Shown here: in pieces, positions 1 through 8,699 of the stretch | Layout of the letters: the number at the start of each line of letters is the position of its first letter | Position numbering within the stretch: position 1 is the stretch's first letter | Source: Paenibacillus_F chitinolyticus_A | GTDB taxonomy: Bacteria; Bacillota; Bacilli; Paenibacillales; NBRC-103111 | Assembly: GCF_045038035.1 (NCBI RefSeq) | Contig: NZ_CP173427.1 | Location: forward strand, 2,914,001-2,978,000 | Direction of reading: 5' to 3' | DNA length: 64,000 nucleotides | Program-made: the position numbers and the translations under genes | Notes under the pieces: model-generated | Databases searched by the model: none | Seen by the model: the letters and a program-made list of their open reading frames with translations, nothing else | Told to the model about the DNA's origin: nothing

Positions 1-3000
1 ATGTTCAACCAGTTTCTTCCGATTCGGATGCGGGTGGCGGACGAGCTGCCGATCCTGGCGTTTATCGGTGAGACCCATGGGCGTTTGCTTGCCGCATACG
101 AGCATGGCGATGTCAGCTTCGAGCACATGATAGAAGCGGCCCGGTATCCGCATGACCCGTCGCGCAACCCGCTGTTCGATACGATGCTGATCGTTCACAA
201 CCAGTTTGAAGACGAGAAACTGGCGGCGCGCGGCGACGGCTGGAGCATGGAGCCTTTGCCTGTCAGCCACGGAACATCCAAACTGGACTTCAAGCTCGAT
301 CTGTACAGCGATGGCGAAGGCGGTCTGCGGGCGGAGCTGGAGTATAATACGGGATTGTTCCATAAAGGCACGATGGAGCGGTTGGCGGATCGGCTGCTTT
401 ACATTTTGGAGCAAACGGCTGCCAGCCCAGACCTGATCTGTGGCAACGTCGTTATGGCGACGCCTGCCGAAGAAGCCGCCTTTGCGGCATGGAATGAAAC
501 GGGGCATTCGTACCCGGCGGAGAAGACGATTCACGGATGGTTCGCCGAGTCCGCCCGGCGGTGGCCGAATCGGACGGCCGTGCGGTCGGGCGAAGGCTCG
601 CTGACGTACGGGGAGCTGAATGACCGCGCCGAACGCATGGCTGCCGTACTGAGAAGCAAGGAGGTTGCGGTCGAAACGATTGTGCCGATTGCCGCTCAGC
701 GCTCGTTGTCCATGATGATTGCGATCATGGCGGTGCTCAAGGCGGGAGGGGCCTATTTGCCGATCGACCCGGAGCATCCGCCCGAGCGGATCCGCGGCAT
801 TCTGGAAGATAGCGGGGCCAGGCTGCTTCTGGCGGGGACCGAGTGGATTCATACGTTCCCGGCCTTCCAGGGAGAAACGCTCGATCTGGACGCGCTTGCG
901 GCTGCCGCCGCATCGGAGCTGCCGAAGGGCGAAGAAGAAACGGACCTGTCGCCTCAAGCGGGCCCCGAGCATTTGGCGTATGTCATTTATACGTCAGGCT
1001 CCACCGGCAAACCCAAAGGCGTTATGGTGGAACACCGCGCGGCGATCAACCGGCTGAACTGGATGCAGACGGCTTATCCGCTGAATGAGCGCGACGTTAT
1101 TTTACAAAAAACACCGATTACGTTCGACGTATCGGTCTGGGAGCTGTTCTGGTGGAGCTTTGCCGGAGCTTCGCTATATTTGCTGGAGCCCGGCGCGGAA
1201 AAGGAACCGTCGGTCATGCTGCGGGCGATTAAGGAGCAGGCGGTGACGGTTATGCATTTTGTGCCGTCCATGCTGGGCGTCTTTGTACCCTATGCGACGG
1301 ACAGCGGCAGTGGCAAGGGGCTTTGTTCCCTGCGATACGTATTTGCGAGCGGCGAAGCGCTCAAGCCCGCGCATGTCGCAGGTTTTTACAGCCTGATGGA
1401 GCTCGGCGGCGGCCATTGCCGGCTCATAAATCTGTACGGCCCGACGGAAGCGACGGTCGATGTCAGCTATTACGATTGCCCGGACGCGGGGGCGGTTACG
1501 ATTCCGATCGGCAAGCCAATCCATAACATCCGGCTCCACATAGTGGACGAACGGATGAGACCGCAGCCGATCGGCGTGTCCGGCGAGCTGTGCATCGCGG
1601 GTGCCGGTCTTGCACGCGGATATCGCAACAGGCCGGACTTGACGGAGCAAAGCTTTGTTCCGAATCCTTTTGCCGCAGGAGAGAAGCTGTACCGTACCGG
1701 TGACCGAGCAAGGTGGCTGCCGGACGGCAATATTGAATATTTGGGACGCTTTGACCATCAGGTCAAGCTGCGCGGTCTCCGCATCGAATGCGCCGAGATC
1801 GAACACGCGCTGCTCTTGCAGGCGGAAGTTCGTGATGCCGTGGTGACGGCGGTGACGGACCATGCGGGAGAGCCTGCGCTTTGCGCATATCTCGTAACGG
1901 CGGACGGTCAGGCGCCGGAGGAAGCGAGCCTTCGGGCCGCACTTAAGGAACTGCTGCCGGAGTATATGATTCCTTCGTATTTTGCTGCCATGAAAGCTTT
2001 GCCTCTGAGTCCGAGCGGCAAAGCCGACCGCAGCCGCCTGCCGCAGCCCCGGTTCGCTGAACCGGCGGCTTGCGGCGAGGCGCCGGCTACGCCGACGGAG
2101 CAGCGGCTGGCCGAGCTTTGGCGGGAGGTACTCGGTCTGGCCGCAAGCGAGCCGGACGACCCGGCGGCGGTCGGAAGAGAAGCCCATTTCTTCCAATTGG
2201 GCGGCCATTCCTTGCGCGCCGCTCAGCTTGCGGGCTTGATCGAGCAGCGTTATGGGGCGGCGTTTGCGATGAAGGATGTGTTCGACGCTCCCCTGCTGCG
2301 GGAAATGGCGGCGCGCATCGACAACGCGGCCCCCAAGCGGGCCGCGGTTATTACCCGGACGGAAAGCCGGCCGTTCTACCCGTTGTCGCTCGCGCAGAAC
2401 AGGCTGTTTGTGCTGCAGCAGCTTTATCCGGGCAGCACGGCCTACAATCTTCCGCTCGCTCTGAACCTAACGGGCAAGCTTGACCAGGACAGGCTTCGCG
2501 AGGCGATTCAAGGGCTGATTGACCGCCATGAACCGCTGCGCACCAGCTTTGACTGGGCAGACGGCAGGCCGGTACAGCGTGTCCATGAGAGGGCTTCGTT
2601 TGAACTCGCCGTGCATGACTTGATGGATGCCGCGGACTTGAATACATTTGCTCTCGCGGTCGTCCGCCCGTTCGATTTGCGAAAGGCTCCGTTAATTCGG
2701 GCGTTTCTCGCGACGGACGGCGAAAGTCGGCATACGCTGCTGCTGGACATTCACCACATCGCCGCAGACGGCGTGTCCATGAATGTGATGGCGCGCGATT
2801 TCGAGCAACTGTATCGCGGCGGCTCCTTGCGGCCGCTGCCCATTCACTATAAGGATGCCGCCGTTTGGCAGCAGGAGTGGATGGCTTCGGAGGCGAGAGA
2901 GCAGCAAGAGCAATATTGGGCGTTCCGGCTAGCAGGTACGCTTCCTGTGCTGCAGCTGCCGACCGATTATCCGCGTCCGCCCGAACAAAGCTTCGAAGGC

Positions 3001-6000
3001 GCCAAGCTTCCGCTGCCGATTCCGGCGGAGCTTGCCGAGGGGGTCGGAGCGGCGGCGGAACAATGGGGCGTTACGCCATTCCATATCTGGCTTGCCGCCT
3101 ACCATACGTTATTGCATCTGATGACGGGGCAAGACGATCTTATTGTCGGCACGCCGATCGCCGGCCGCTTCCATCCCGCAACCGAGTCTCTGGTCGGCAT
3201 GTTTGTCAATACGCTGCCGATTCGCAGCGGGCCATCCGGCGAACTGCCGTTCAGAGCGTTCGCCGAGCAGCTCAAAGAAACTGCGCTTGCGGCGCTGGAC
3301 AACGGCTTGCTCCCGTTTGAGCATATGGTGACGATGCTGGAAGTGCCGCGCGACCTGAGCCGCAATCCGCTGTTTGACACGATGTTTGTCATGCAGCATA
3401 TGGAGGCCGGACAGGCGGCTGACGCCTTGCAATTCGAGGCGCAAGTACCGGACAATCGCGTTTCGAAGCTGGACTTAACGTTTGAGATTGCGGATCAGGG
3501 CGCAAAAGGCGCAGCCTTGACGCTCGAATATGCGACGGCGCTGTTTAAAGAAGACAGCATACGCCGAATGGCAGAATGGTATTTCCGTATTGTCGGCCTT
3601 GCACTTGCCGAACCGGAGCGGCCGCTTGGAGAGATCGGGCTGCTCGACGCCGCGGCAGCGGAGAAGCAGAGCGAAGCGTTCAATTGCACGGCCGCGCCGT
3701 ACGCAAGCGGCGATACGGTAGAGGTTTACCTCGAAAGGCAAGCGGCAAAAACGCCCCAGGCCGTTGCGGTTGCGGCGGAGGACGGAGCATTGACGTATGC
3801 GGAATTGAACCGGTGGTCGAACCGGATGGCGCAGGCGCTCAGAAAGCAAGGCGTCAAGCGCGAGGAGCGCGTGGCCGTCGTGATGGACCGGAGCCTGGAG
3901 ATGATGATTGCAATCTTTGGCGTGCTGAAGGCGGGCGGAGCTTATGTGCCCGTTGCGCCGGGCTTGCCGCCTGAGCGAATCCGCTACATGCTGGACAATT
4001 CCGGAGCCAGGCTTGTCTTGACGAAGGGCAAAGCCCCGGAAGGGCTGGCGACGTTCCTGCCATTGATGGACGTTAATGAGACGCTGGCGCAGGAACGGGA
4101 CGACTTCCCTGTGGAGAAGCTGCATGATTCACGTTCGCTTGCCTATGTGCTGTATACTTCGGGCTCGACCGGACAGCCGAAAGGGGTCATGATCGAGCAT
4201 CATTCCGTCATCAACCGGATCGGCTGGATGCAGGAGCAATACGGACTGGACTCAAGCGGAGTCATTATGCAGAAAACGCCGATCACCTTCGACGTATCGG
4301 TCTGGGAGCTGTTCTGGTGGAGCTTTGCGGGAGCCAAGCTGGTCCTGCTGCCTCCGGGCGGCGAAAAGGACCCTGCGCTTATGATGGATACGATAGCGCG
4401 GCATGGCGTAACGACGATGCATTTTGTGCCGTCCATGCTGCACCTGTTCCTGGAGCATCCCGGCTTGCTGCGCGGCGAGGCCAGGCTGGAGAGCCTGAGT
4501 CATGTGTTCGCCAGCGGCGAAGCGCTGACTGCGGATCAGGTGCGGCGGTTCCGAGAGCGGATTGGAGTTCCGTTCGGTGCCAGGCTTGCGAACTTGTACG
4601 GCCCGACCGAGGCGACGGTTGACGTTTCCTATTACGATTGCTCTTACGGGGATATTCCGACCCAGGTGCCGATTGGCAAGCCGATCGCCAACATCTCGCT
4701 TTATATCGTGAGCGAAGCGATGAAGCTCCAGCCTGTCGGCATTGCCGGGGAACTGTGCATATCCGGCGTTGGACTGGCGCGGGGTTATATCGGCCGGCCC
4801 GATTTGACGGAAAAAAAGTTCGTCGATAATCCGTTTGCGGCGGGAAGTCTGATGTATCGGACAGGAGACCTTGCCAGATGGCTGCCTGACGGAACGATTG
4901 AATATTTGGGCCGAATCGACCATCAAGTAAAAATAAGGGGCCAGCGCATCGAATGCGGGGAAATCGAGCATGTGCTGCTCGGTCATCCGGCGGTTTCTGA
5001 AGCTGTGGTCATGAAGCGGGACGCCGCAAGCGGAAGCGAATATTTATGCGCGTACATCGTTTGCTCCGAACTTGCGGATCACCAGGAACTGCTTGATTTT
5101 GCAGCGCTGCGCCTGCCGGATTATATGGTTCCGCAGGCCGTGGTGGAACTGCCGGCCATGCCCCTGTCTTCAAACGGCAAAATCGACCGGAAGGCGCTGC
5201 CGGAGCCGGAGTCTGGCGCCGATGATAGCGGCACTCCGTTTGTCGAAGCGGCAAGCGATATCGAACTGGCGATTGCGGCCGTATGGCGCGAAATCCTGCA
5301 AAGGGACGACTTTGGCATCCATCATCGTTTCTTCGATGTCGGTGGAGAATCGCTGCTGCTGGTGCGGACGCATCAACGGCTGGAGGAGTTGTATCCCGGC
5401 GCTCTCGGCGTAACGGATTTGTTCACTTATCCGACGATTGCATCGCTAGCGGCTTATCTGGAGTCGAGAAATCGCGAGCTCGCGAGCTGGAGCTGGAGCG
5501 GTCTGCCTGTGGCAGACGACTGCGTCAGCAGCGGCTATGCCGCGGAGCGTATCGGCAGCGTCCGGTTCCGATTGGACCGGGCGGTTGCGGAAGGGCTTGC
5601 GGAACTTGCGGCATCCCGTTCGGTGACCGTTGAAGCCGCGGCTTATGCCGTCTATCTGTACTTCTGGCGCGGCGAGTCCGGCATGGGCCGGCTTGTGCTT
5701 CCGGCCATGACGGACAACGGGCTGATTGACCCCAAGGAAATCGACTTTGCGGAGGTGCGCGATTTCGATTCGCTGCTGCGGCATGCCGCCAAGCGGGCGG
5801 GCGCAAGAGAATGTTATACCACGCGGCAAATCAGAAAGCAGCCGCAAGCCGAGGCCGGTTTTGCCTTGTTCCCGTTATTTGCAGGAGCAGCGCAGCACGG
5901 GTTCAAGGAGCGGGAGGCGCTATTGGAACGATTCGATATTGTGCTGTATATGGATGGCGCTGCCGCACCAAGCGGGGAGGAAGGGCCAGAGCTTGGCGGG

Positions 6001-6132
6001 GTATGGGCGTACGACGCCCGGCGCCTCGGCAAGGAGGCGGTGCTGGATTGGGCTTCCGCTTATCTGGAGCTGCTGTCGAGCGTGGTCGAGCAATATCGTG
6101 CCGCAGCAGGCAGCGCCGTCCCGGGTGCGTAG
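1..6132 (+). CDS. Non-ribosomal peptide synthetase, 5' partial: (C)-A(Ser)-T-C-A(Ser)-T-half C
   Basis: Multimodular NRPS that activates and joins amino acids on phosphopantetheine arms. The window opens inside a condensation domain: the first residues (MFNQFLPIR) match the family's internal GMFVNTLPIR motif, so Met1 is not the start. Order: C remnant about 1-150; A about 165-650; T with Ser737 (LGGHS); C about 780-1215 with H918-H919xxxD923-G924; A about 1240-1690; T with Ser1784 (VGGES); then about 1825-2043, which resembles only the C-terminal half of a C domain and has no HHxxxDG. Pocket residues read by alignment to the GrsA positions give DVWHFSLVDK for both A domains, which is the serine code known from EntF. 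No epimerase or thioesterase domain is seen. The tail probably contacts the next enzyme, whose first domain is a ketosynthase. The Ser assignment is firm by code but untested. Confidence 0.95.
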   Translation: MFNQFLPIRMRVADELPILAFIGETHGRLLAAYEHGDVSFEHMIEAARYPHDPSRNPLFDTMLIVHNQFEDEKLAARGDGWSMEPLPVSHGTSKLDFKLDLYSDGEGGLRAELEYNTGLFHKGTMERLADRLLYILEQTAASPDLICGNVVMATPAEEAAFAAWNETGHSYPAEKTIHGWFAESARRWPNRTAVRSGEGSLTYGELNDRAERMAAVLRSKEVAVETIVPIAAQRSLSMMIAIMAVLKAGGAYLPIDPEHPPERIRGILEDSGARLLLAGTEWIHTFPAFQGETLDLDALAAAAASELPKGEEETDLSPQAGPEHLAYVIYTSGSTGKPKGVMVEHRAAINRLNWMQTAYPLNERDVILQKTPITFDVSVWELFWWSFAGASLYLLEPGAEKEPSVMLRAIKEQAVTVMHFVPSMLGVFVPYATDSGSGKGLCSLRYVFASGEALKPAHVAGFYSLMELGGGHCRLINLYGPTEATVDVSYYDCPDAGAVTIPIGKPIHNIRLHIVDERMRPQPIGVSGELCIAGAGLARGYRNRPDLTEQSFVPNPFAAGEKLYRTGDRARWLPDGNIEYLGRFDHQVKLRGLRIECAEIEHALLLQAEVRDAVVTAVTDHAGEPALCAYLVTADGQAPEEASLRAALKELLPEYMIPSYFAAMKALPLSPSGKADRSRLPQPRFAEPAACGEAPATPTEQRLAELWREVLGLAASEPDDPAAVGREAHFFQLGGHSLRAAQLAGLIEQRYGAAFAMKDVFDAPLLREMAARIDNAAPKRAAVITRTESRPFYPLSLAQNRLFVLQQLYPGSTAYNLPLALNLTGKLDQDRLREAIQGLIDRHEPLRTSFDWADGRPVQRVHERASFELAVHDLMDAADLNTFALAVVRPFDLRKAPLIRAFLATDGESRHTLLLDIHHIAADGVSMNVMARDFEQLYRGGSLRPLPIHYKDAAVWQQEWMASEAREQQEQYWAFRLAGTLPVLQLPTDYPRPPEQSFEGAKLPLPIPAELAEGVGAAAEQWGVTPFHIWLAAYHTLLHLMTGQDDLIVGTPIAGRFHPATESLVGMFVNTLPIRSGPSGELPFRAFAEQLKETALAALDNGLLPFEHMVTMLEVPRDLSRNPLFDTMFVMQHMEAGQAADALQFEAQVPDNRVSKLDLTFEIADQGAKGAALTLEYATALFKEDSIRRMAEWYFRIVGLALAEPERPLGEIGLLDAAAAEKQSEAFNCTAAPYASGDTVEVYLERQAAKTPQAVAVAAEDGALTYAELNRWSNRMAQALRKQGVKREERVAVVMDRSLEMMIAIFGVLKAGGAYVPVAPGLPPERIRYMLDNSGARLVLTKGKAPEGLATFLPLMDVNETLAQERDDFPVEKLHDSRSLAYVLYTSGSTGQPKGVMIEHHSVINRIGWMQEQYGLDSSGVIMQKTPITFDVSVWELFWWSFAGAKLVLLPPGGEKDPALMMDTIARHGVTTMHFVPSMLHLFLEHPGLLRGEARLESLSHVFASGEALTADQVRRFRERIGVPFGARLANLYGPTEATVDVSYYDCSYGDIPTQVPIGKPIANISLYIVSEAMKLQPVGIAGELCISGVGLARGYIGRPDLTEKKFVDNPFAAGSLMYRTGDLARWLPDGTIEYLGRIDHQVKIRGQRIECGEIEHVLLGHPAVSEAVVMKRDAASGSEYLCAYIVCSELADHQELLDFAALRLPDYMVPQAVVELPAMPLSSNGKIDRKALPEPESGADDSGTPFVEAASDIELAIAAVWREILQRDDFGIHHRFFDVGGESLLLVRTHQRLEELYPGALGVTDLFTYPTIASLAAYLESRNRELASWSWSGLPVADDCVSSGYAAERIGSVRFRLDRAVAEGLAELAASRSVTVEAAAYAVYLYFWRGESGMGRLVLPAMTDNGLIDPKEIDFAEVRDFDSLLRHAAKRAGARECYTTRQIRKQPQAEAGFALFPLFAGAAQHGFKEREALLERFDIVLYMDGAAAPSGEEGPELGGVWAYDARRLGKEAVLDWASAYLELLSSVVEQYRAAAGSAVPGA

Positions 6133-6198
6133 CATGGGCCAAGTCGGATTGTGCGTGGCCTAGAAATACATCTGACGAACGAAGAAAGGAGCTTTCCT

Positions 6199-7071
6199 GT
6201 GAAAAAAGTGTTGACCATGATAGGGAATATCGCGCTTTATCTCGGGGTCTTTTACGCGCTGCTCTATCTGCTTCGCTCTACTTACCAGTACGAAGTGACG
6301 CTGTCCTTCGCCAAGTTTCTGGATCGCAACCCGGCCATGTTTATGGCCGTTCTGTTCACGCTGATTACGCTTGTGTACATGCTCATCTTTCGTATCAAAG
6401 GCTGGATCTGGCCCCATGCGGAAAAAAATCTGTTTCGCGCGTCGGGCTTCAAACGGCTGAGCGCCTCGCGCGTCTTGTTGATGATCGGCCTGGGTCTTGC
6501 CGGAAGCTTGTTCAGCATCGGCCTGATCGTCATTGACGACATTGCGCGGCAATTTCCGTCCATTCCCGGGCTGGTCGACGATATGATCAGAGGGGATTCG
6601 ATCTGGTACGTCATTCTGGGCGCCGGTTTGATAGGCCCGGCATTTGAAGAAATATTGTTTAGGGGCCTCATTTTCAGAGAGCTTCGCAGGGTTATGCCGG
6701 TATATGCGGCCTTGCTGCTGCAAGCCGCGGCTTACGCCTATTTCCAGCCGAGCGCGGCGCTTTCGGTCATCAGCATTGGTTCGGGCCTGATTTACGGGTC
6801 GCTGTATTTGCGCACCGGGTCGCTGTGGGCGCCTATTCTGGTACAAAATACCGCCATGGGCACAATTTTTCTATTTAAATACATCGGGTTCTACGAATGG
6901 TTTGACAAGCTGGGCGATGTTTCGCTGTATATCATTACAGCACTCTGTCTGGCTGCGTTGATTGGAGGATCCGCCTATGTCTGGCGGACCTCCGGCAACG
7001 GCGGTATCGGCGCACGCGCCGGTCAAGCGCTGACGGCTGACGCGCCGTCGGCAGCACAAAAGGGGGTCTAA
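6199..7071 (+). CDS. CPBP-family (CAAX protease/Abi-like) membrane protein 1 of 3
   Basis: Integral membrane protein of about 290 residues. A GTG start at 6199 is chosen because GAAAGGAG lies just upstream; an upstream in-frame GTG at 6151 has no ribosome site. Six to eight hydrophobic segments are visible. The family glutamate motif is present (FEEILFRGLIFRELRR), matching EExxxR. However, the positions where active members carry histidine read QAAAYAYFQP and ILVQNTAMG, so both histidines seem to be lost. CPBP proteins are intramembrane proteases, and several Gram-positive members give immunity to bacteriocins. Here the gene starts 66 bases after the NRPS and is followed 4 bases later by a paralogue. 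A role in self-protection, export or membrane anchoring of the assembly line is inference; proteolysis looks doubtful from the missing residues. Confidence 0.85.
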   Translation: MKKVLTMIGNIALYLGVFYALLYLLRSTYQYEVTLSFAKFLDRNPAMFMAVLFTLITLVYMLIFRIKGWIWPHAEKNLFRASGFKRLSASRVLLMIGLGLAGSLFSIGLIVIDDIARQFPSIPGLVDDMIRGDSIWYVILGAGLIGPAFEEILFRGLIFRELRRVMPVYAALLLQAAAYAYFQPSAALSVISIGSGLIYGSLYLRTGSLWAPILVQNTAMGTIFLFKYIGFYEWFDKLGDVSLYIITALCLAALIGGSAYVWRTSGNGGIGARAGQALTADAPSAAQKGV

Positions 7072-7075
7072 CCGC

Positions 7076-7885
7076 ATGAAGGCGTGGGGAATGATGCTGG
7101 CTCGCGTGGCCGTTGTTATCGGTCTGTATTTTGCATGGTTTTTTACCGCGACGTCATTATTTTTCGATTATGTTTACCCTAGAAGCACGTGGTTTGAACG
7201 GAACACGGTAACCGTCATTATTTTGAATGATATGGTGGGGCTGCCGCTCATGCTGTTGGCCTGGAGGTTTATATTCAAAGAAAATCTGTTTAAAGCGGCC
7301 AAGTTCCGCGTGATGGGCGGCAAATCGGTAGGGATCGCTTTATGGATCGGGCTTGGAGCCGGCCTGTTTACGGTCGCTTTCTCCCGGCTTCCCGTCATTG
7401 CATCGGACAAGTACAAGTTCCACGAGTTGTTTGATTACCTGAACCGCGCGGAATGGTATGTATTCCTGGTTTTCCTGATTCTCGGAAATATTTACAAGGA
7501 GACGTTGTTCAGAGGCATTCTGATGAATGAGTTCAGACGCGTGCTCCCGGTTTGGATGGCAATCGTGATTCAGGGCGTGTTGTACGGGGCGTTATTCTTT
7601 TTGGGAGACATTCCGTTATCGCTGTACGGTTTTCTCGGCGCGGTTATTTTTGCGCTCTTGTATGTCTGGTTTAAATCCATCTGGGCGCCGATCGCCGCGC
7701 AAGTGGCCTGTCAGGGCAGCCAGTACCTGCTTTGGCATTACGGGCCGGAGACGACGGATATCACCGTCATGTCCATCGTGATGGCTGTGGCGGCCCTCAT
7801 GATTGCGGTTGGCATATTCCTTGCGGTCAAGCATCGCTCTTCGGTCTCCGCGTCGCTATCTTCCAAGGCGGTGACGTCGGCGTGA
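7076..7885 (+). CDS. CPBP-family membrane protein 2 of 3
   Basis: A 269-residue polytopic membrane protein, ATG start preceded by AGGGGG. The core motif reads NIYKETLFRGILMNEFRR: the first glutamate of EExxxR is replaced by lysine, while the second glutamate and the arginine remain. The later histidine positions read VIQGVLYGALF and PIAAQVACQG, with no histidine. It is therefore the least protease-like of the three tandem copies. Its stop overlaps the GTG start of the third copy by four bases (GTGA), which indicates translational coupling. The three copies share the same layout, so tandem duplication followed by divergence is likely. Function is not established; the context inside an NRPS-PKS operon suggests immunity or transport support. 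Confidence 0.82.
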   Translation: MKAWGMMLARVAVVIGLYFAWFFTATSLFFDYVYPRSTWFERNTVTVIILNDMVGLPLMLLAWRFIFKENLFKAAKFRVMGGKSVGIALWIGLGAGLFTVAFSRLPVIASDKYKFHELFDYLNRAEWYVFLVFLILGNIYKETLFRGILMNEFRRVLPVWMAIVIQGVLYGALFFLGDIPLSLYGFLGAVIFALLYVWFKSIWAPIAAQVACQGSQYLLWHYGPETTDITVMSIVMAVAALMIAVGIFLAVKHRSSVSASLSSKAVTSA

Positions 7886-8685
7886 AGGGCTTGCGAATAG
7901 CGGGAAATACCGTCTTATATTTGGTCATTTATGCGGCGATTGTGATGCTTGTCAATCAAGCGCTCTACAATTGGATCAGCGATCCCGGGCTGAAAGACTG
8001 GATCGCCGGCAATTCCGGCATTGTGCTGATTGTATCCAATATCATCGTGCTTGCCGTCTATCTTCCACTGCTGCGCCAGCAAAAAATTTCACTGAGGGAG
8101 TTGGGGTTTGTTCCTGCGCGCGGCGGATCGTTGCTGCTTTCCGCAGGGACGGGTGTCTGGCTCGGCTTGTTTATCGCCACATTTACCCGTCTTCCGTGGA
8201 TAAAAGCGACCTTTCCGGCCATTTCGGATCTCGTCGCTTTTGTAGCCGGCGGCAGCCTGATCATTTTTGTGCTCGGGAGCTTGCTCTTGGGGTCTTTGCT
8301 GGAGGAATGGCTGTTCAGAGGAATGCTGTTCCATACGCTGCGTCAACGTCTTTCGGTTCCGTGGACGGTTCTGCTTCAGGCCGTATTGTTCGGCGCGGTA
8401 TTTATGAATGTGACGATTGGCGCATTTGCGGCGCTCGGCGCGATCGTATACGGCGCCGTTCGCGCCGGCTCGCGTTCGCTTTGGGGGTCGCTTGCAGCCC
8501 ATGTGTGCAGCACGGGCACCTTGTATATCGTGCTGCAACGGGCGGGCGATTGGCAGTCCGGTACGCTTGGATTATTAGCCCTGATCAGCGCACTCGGCAT
8601 CGCGGCGCATGTGTTGCTGCTGCTGCGCGGGAGCGGAGGAAGGGCGGGAAAAGAACAGGCTGTCAGCGATTCCATTACTAGCTAG
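7882..8685 (+). CDS. CPBP-family membrane protein 3 of 3
   Basis: A 267-residue membrane protein starting at the GTG that overlaps the preceding stop codon. The conserved block LLEEWLFRGMLFHTLRQR keeps EExxxR. The first histidine position is absent (AVLFGAVFMN) but the second may survive in SLAAHVCSTG, so this is the copy closest to an active member. Hydrophobic helices fill most of the chain; the C-terminus is short, basic and hydrophilic. The gene is followed after 14 bases by the hybrid PKS-NRPS with a strong AGGAGG site between, so it is transcribed with the biosynthetic genes. Whether it cleaves anything or acts as a binding or immunity protein cannot be told from sequence. Confidence 0.83.
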   Translation: MKGLRIAGNTVLYLVIYAAIVMLVNQALYNWISDPGLKDWIAGNSGIVLIVSNIIVLAVYLPLLRQQKISLRELGFVPARGGSLLLSAGTGVWLGLFIATFTRLPWIKATFPAISDLVAFVAGGSLIIFVLGSLLLGSLLEEWLFRGMLFHTLRQRLSVPWTVLLQAVLFGAVFMNVTIGAFAALGAIVYGAVRAGSRSLWGSLAAHVCSTGTLYIVLQRAGDWQSGTLGLLALISALGIAAHVLLLLRGSGGRAGKEQAVSDSITS

Positions 8686-8699
8686 GAGGGAAGGGCGCC

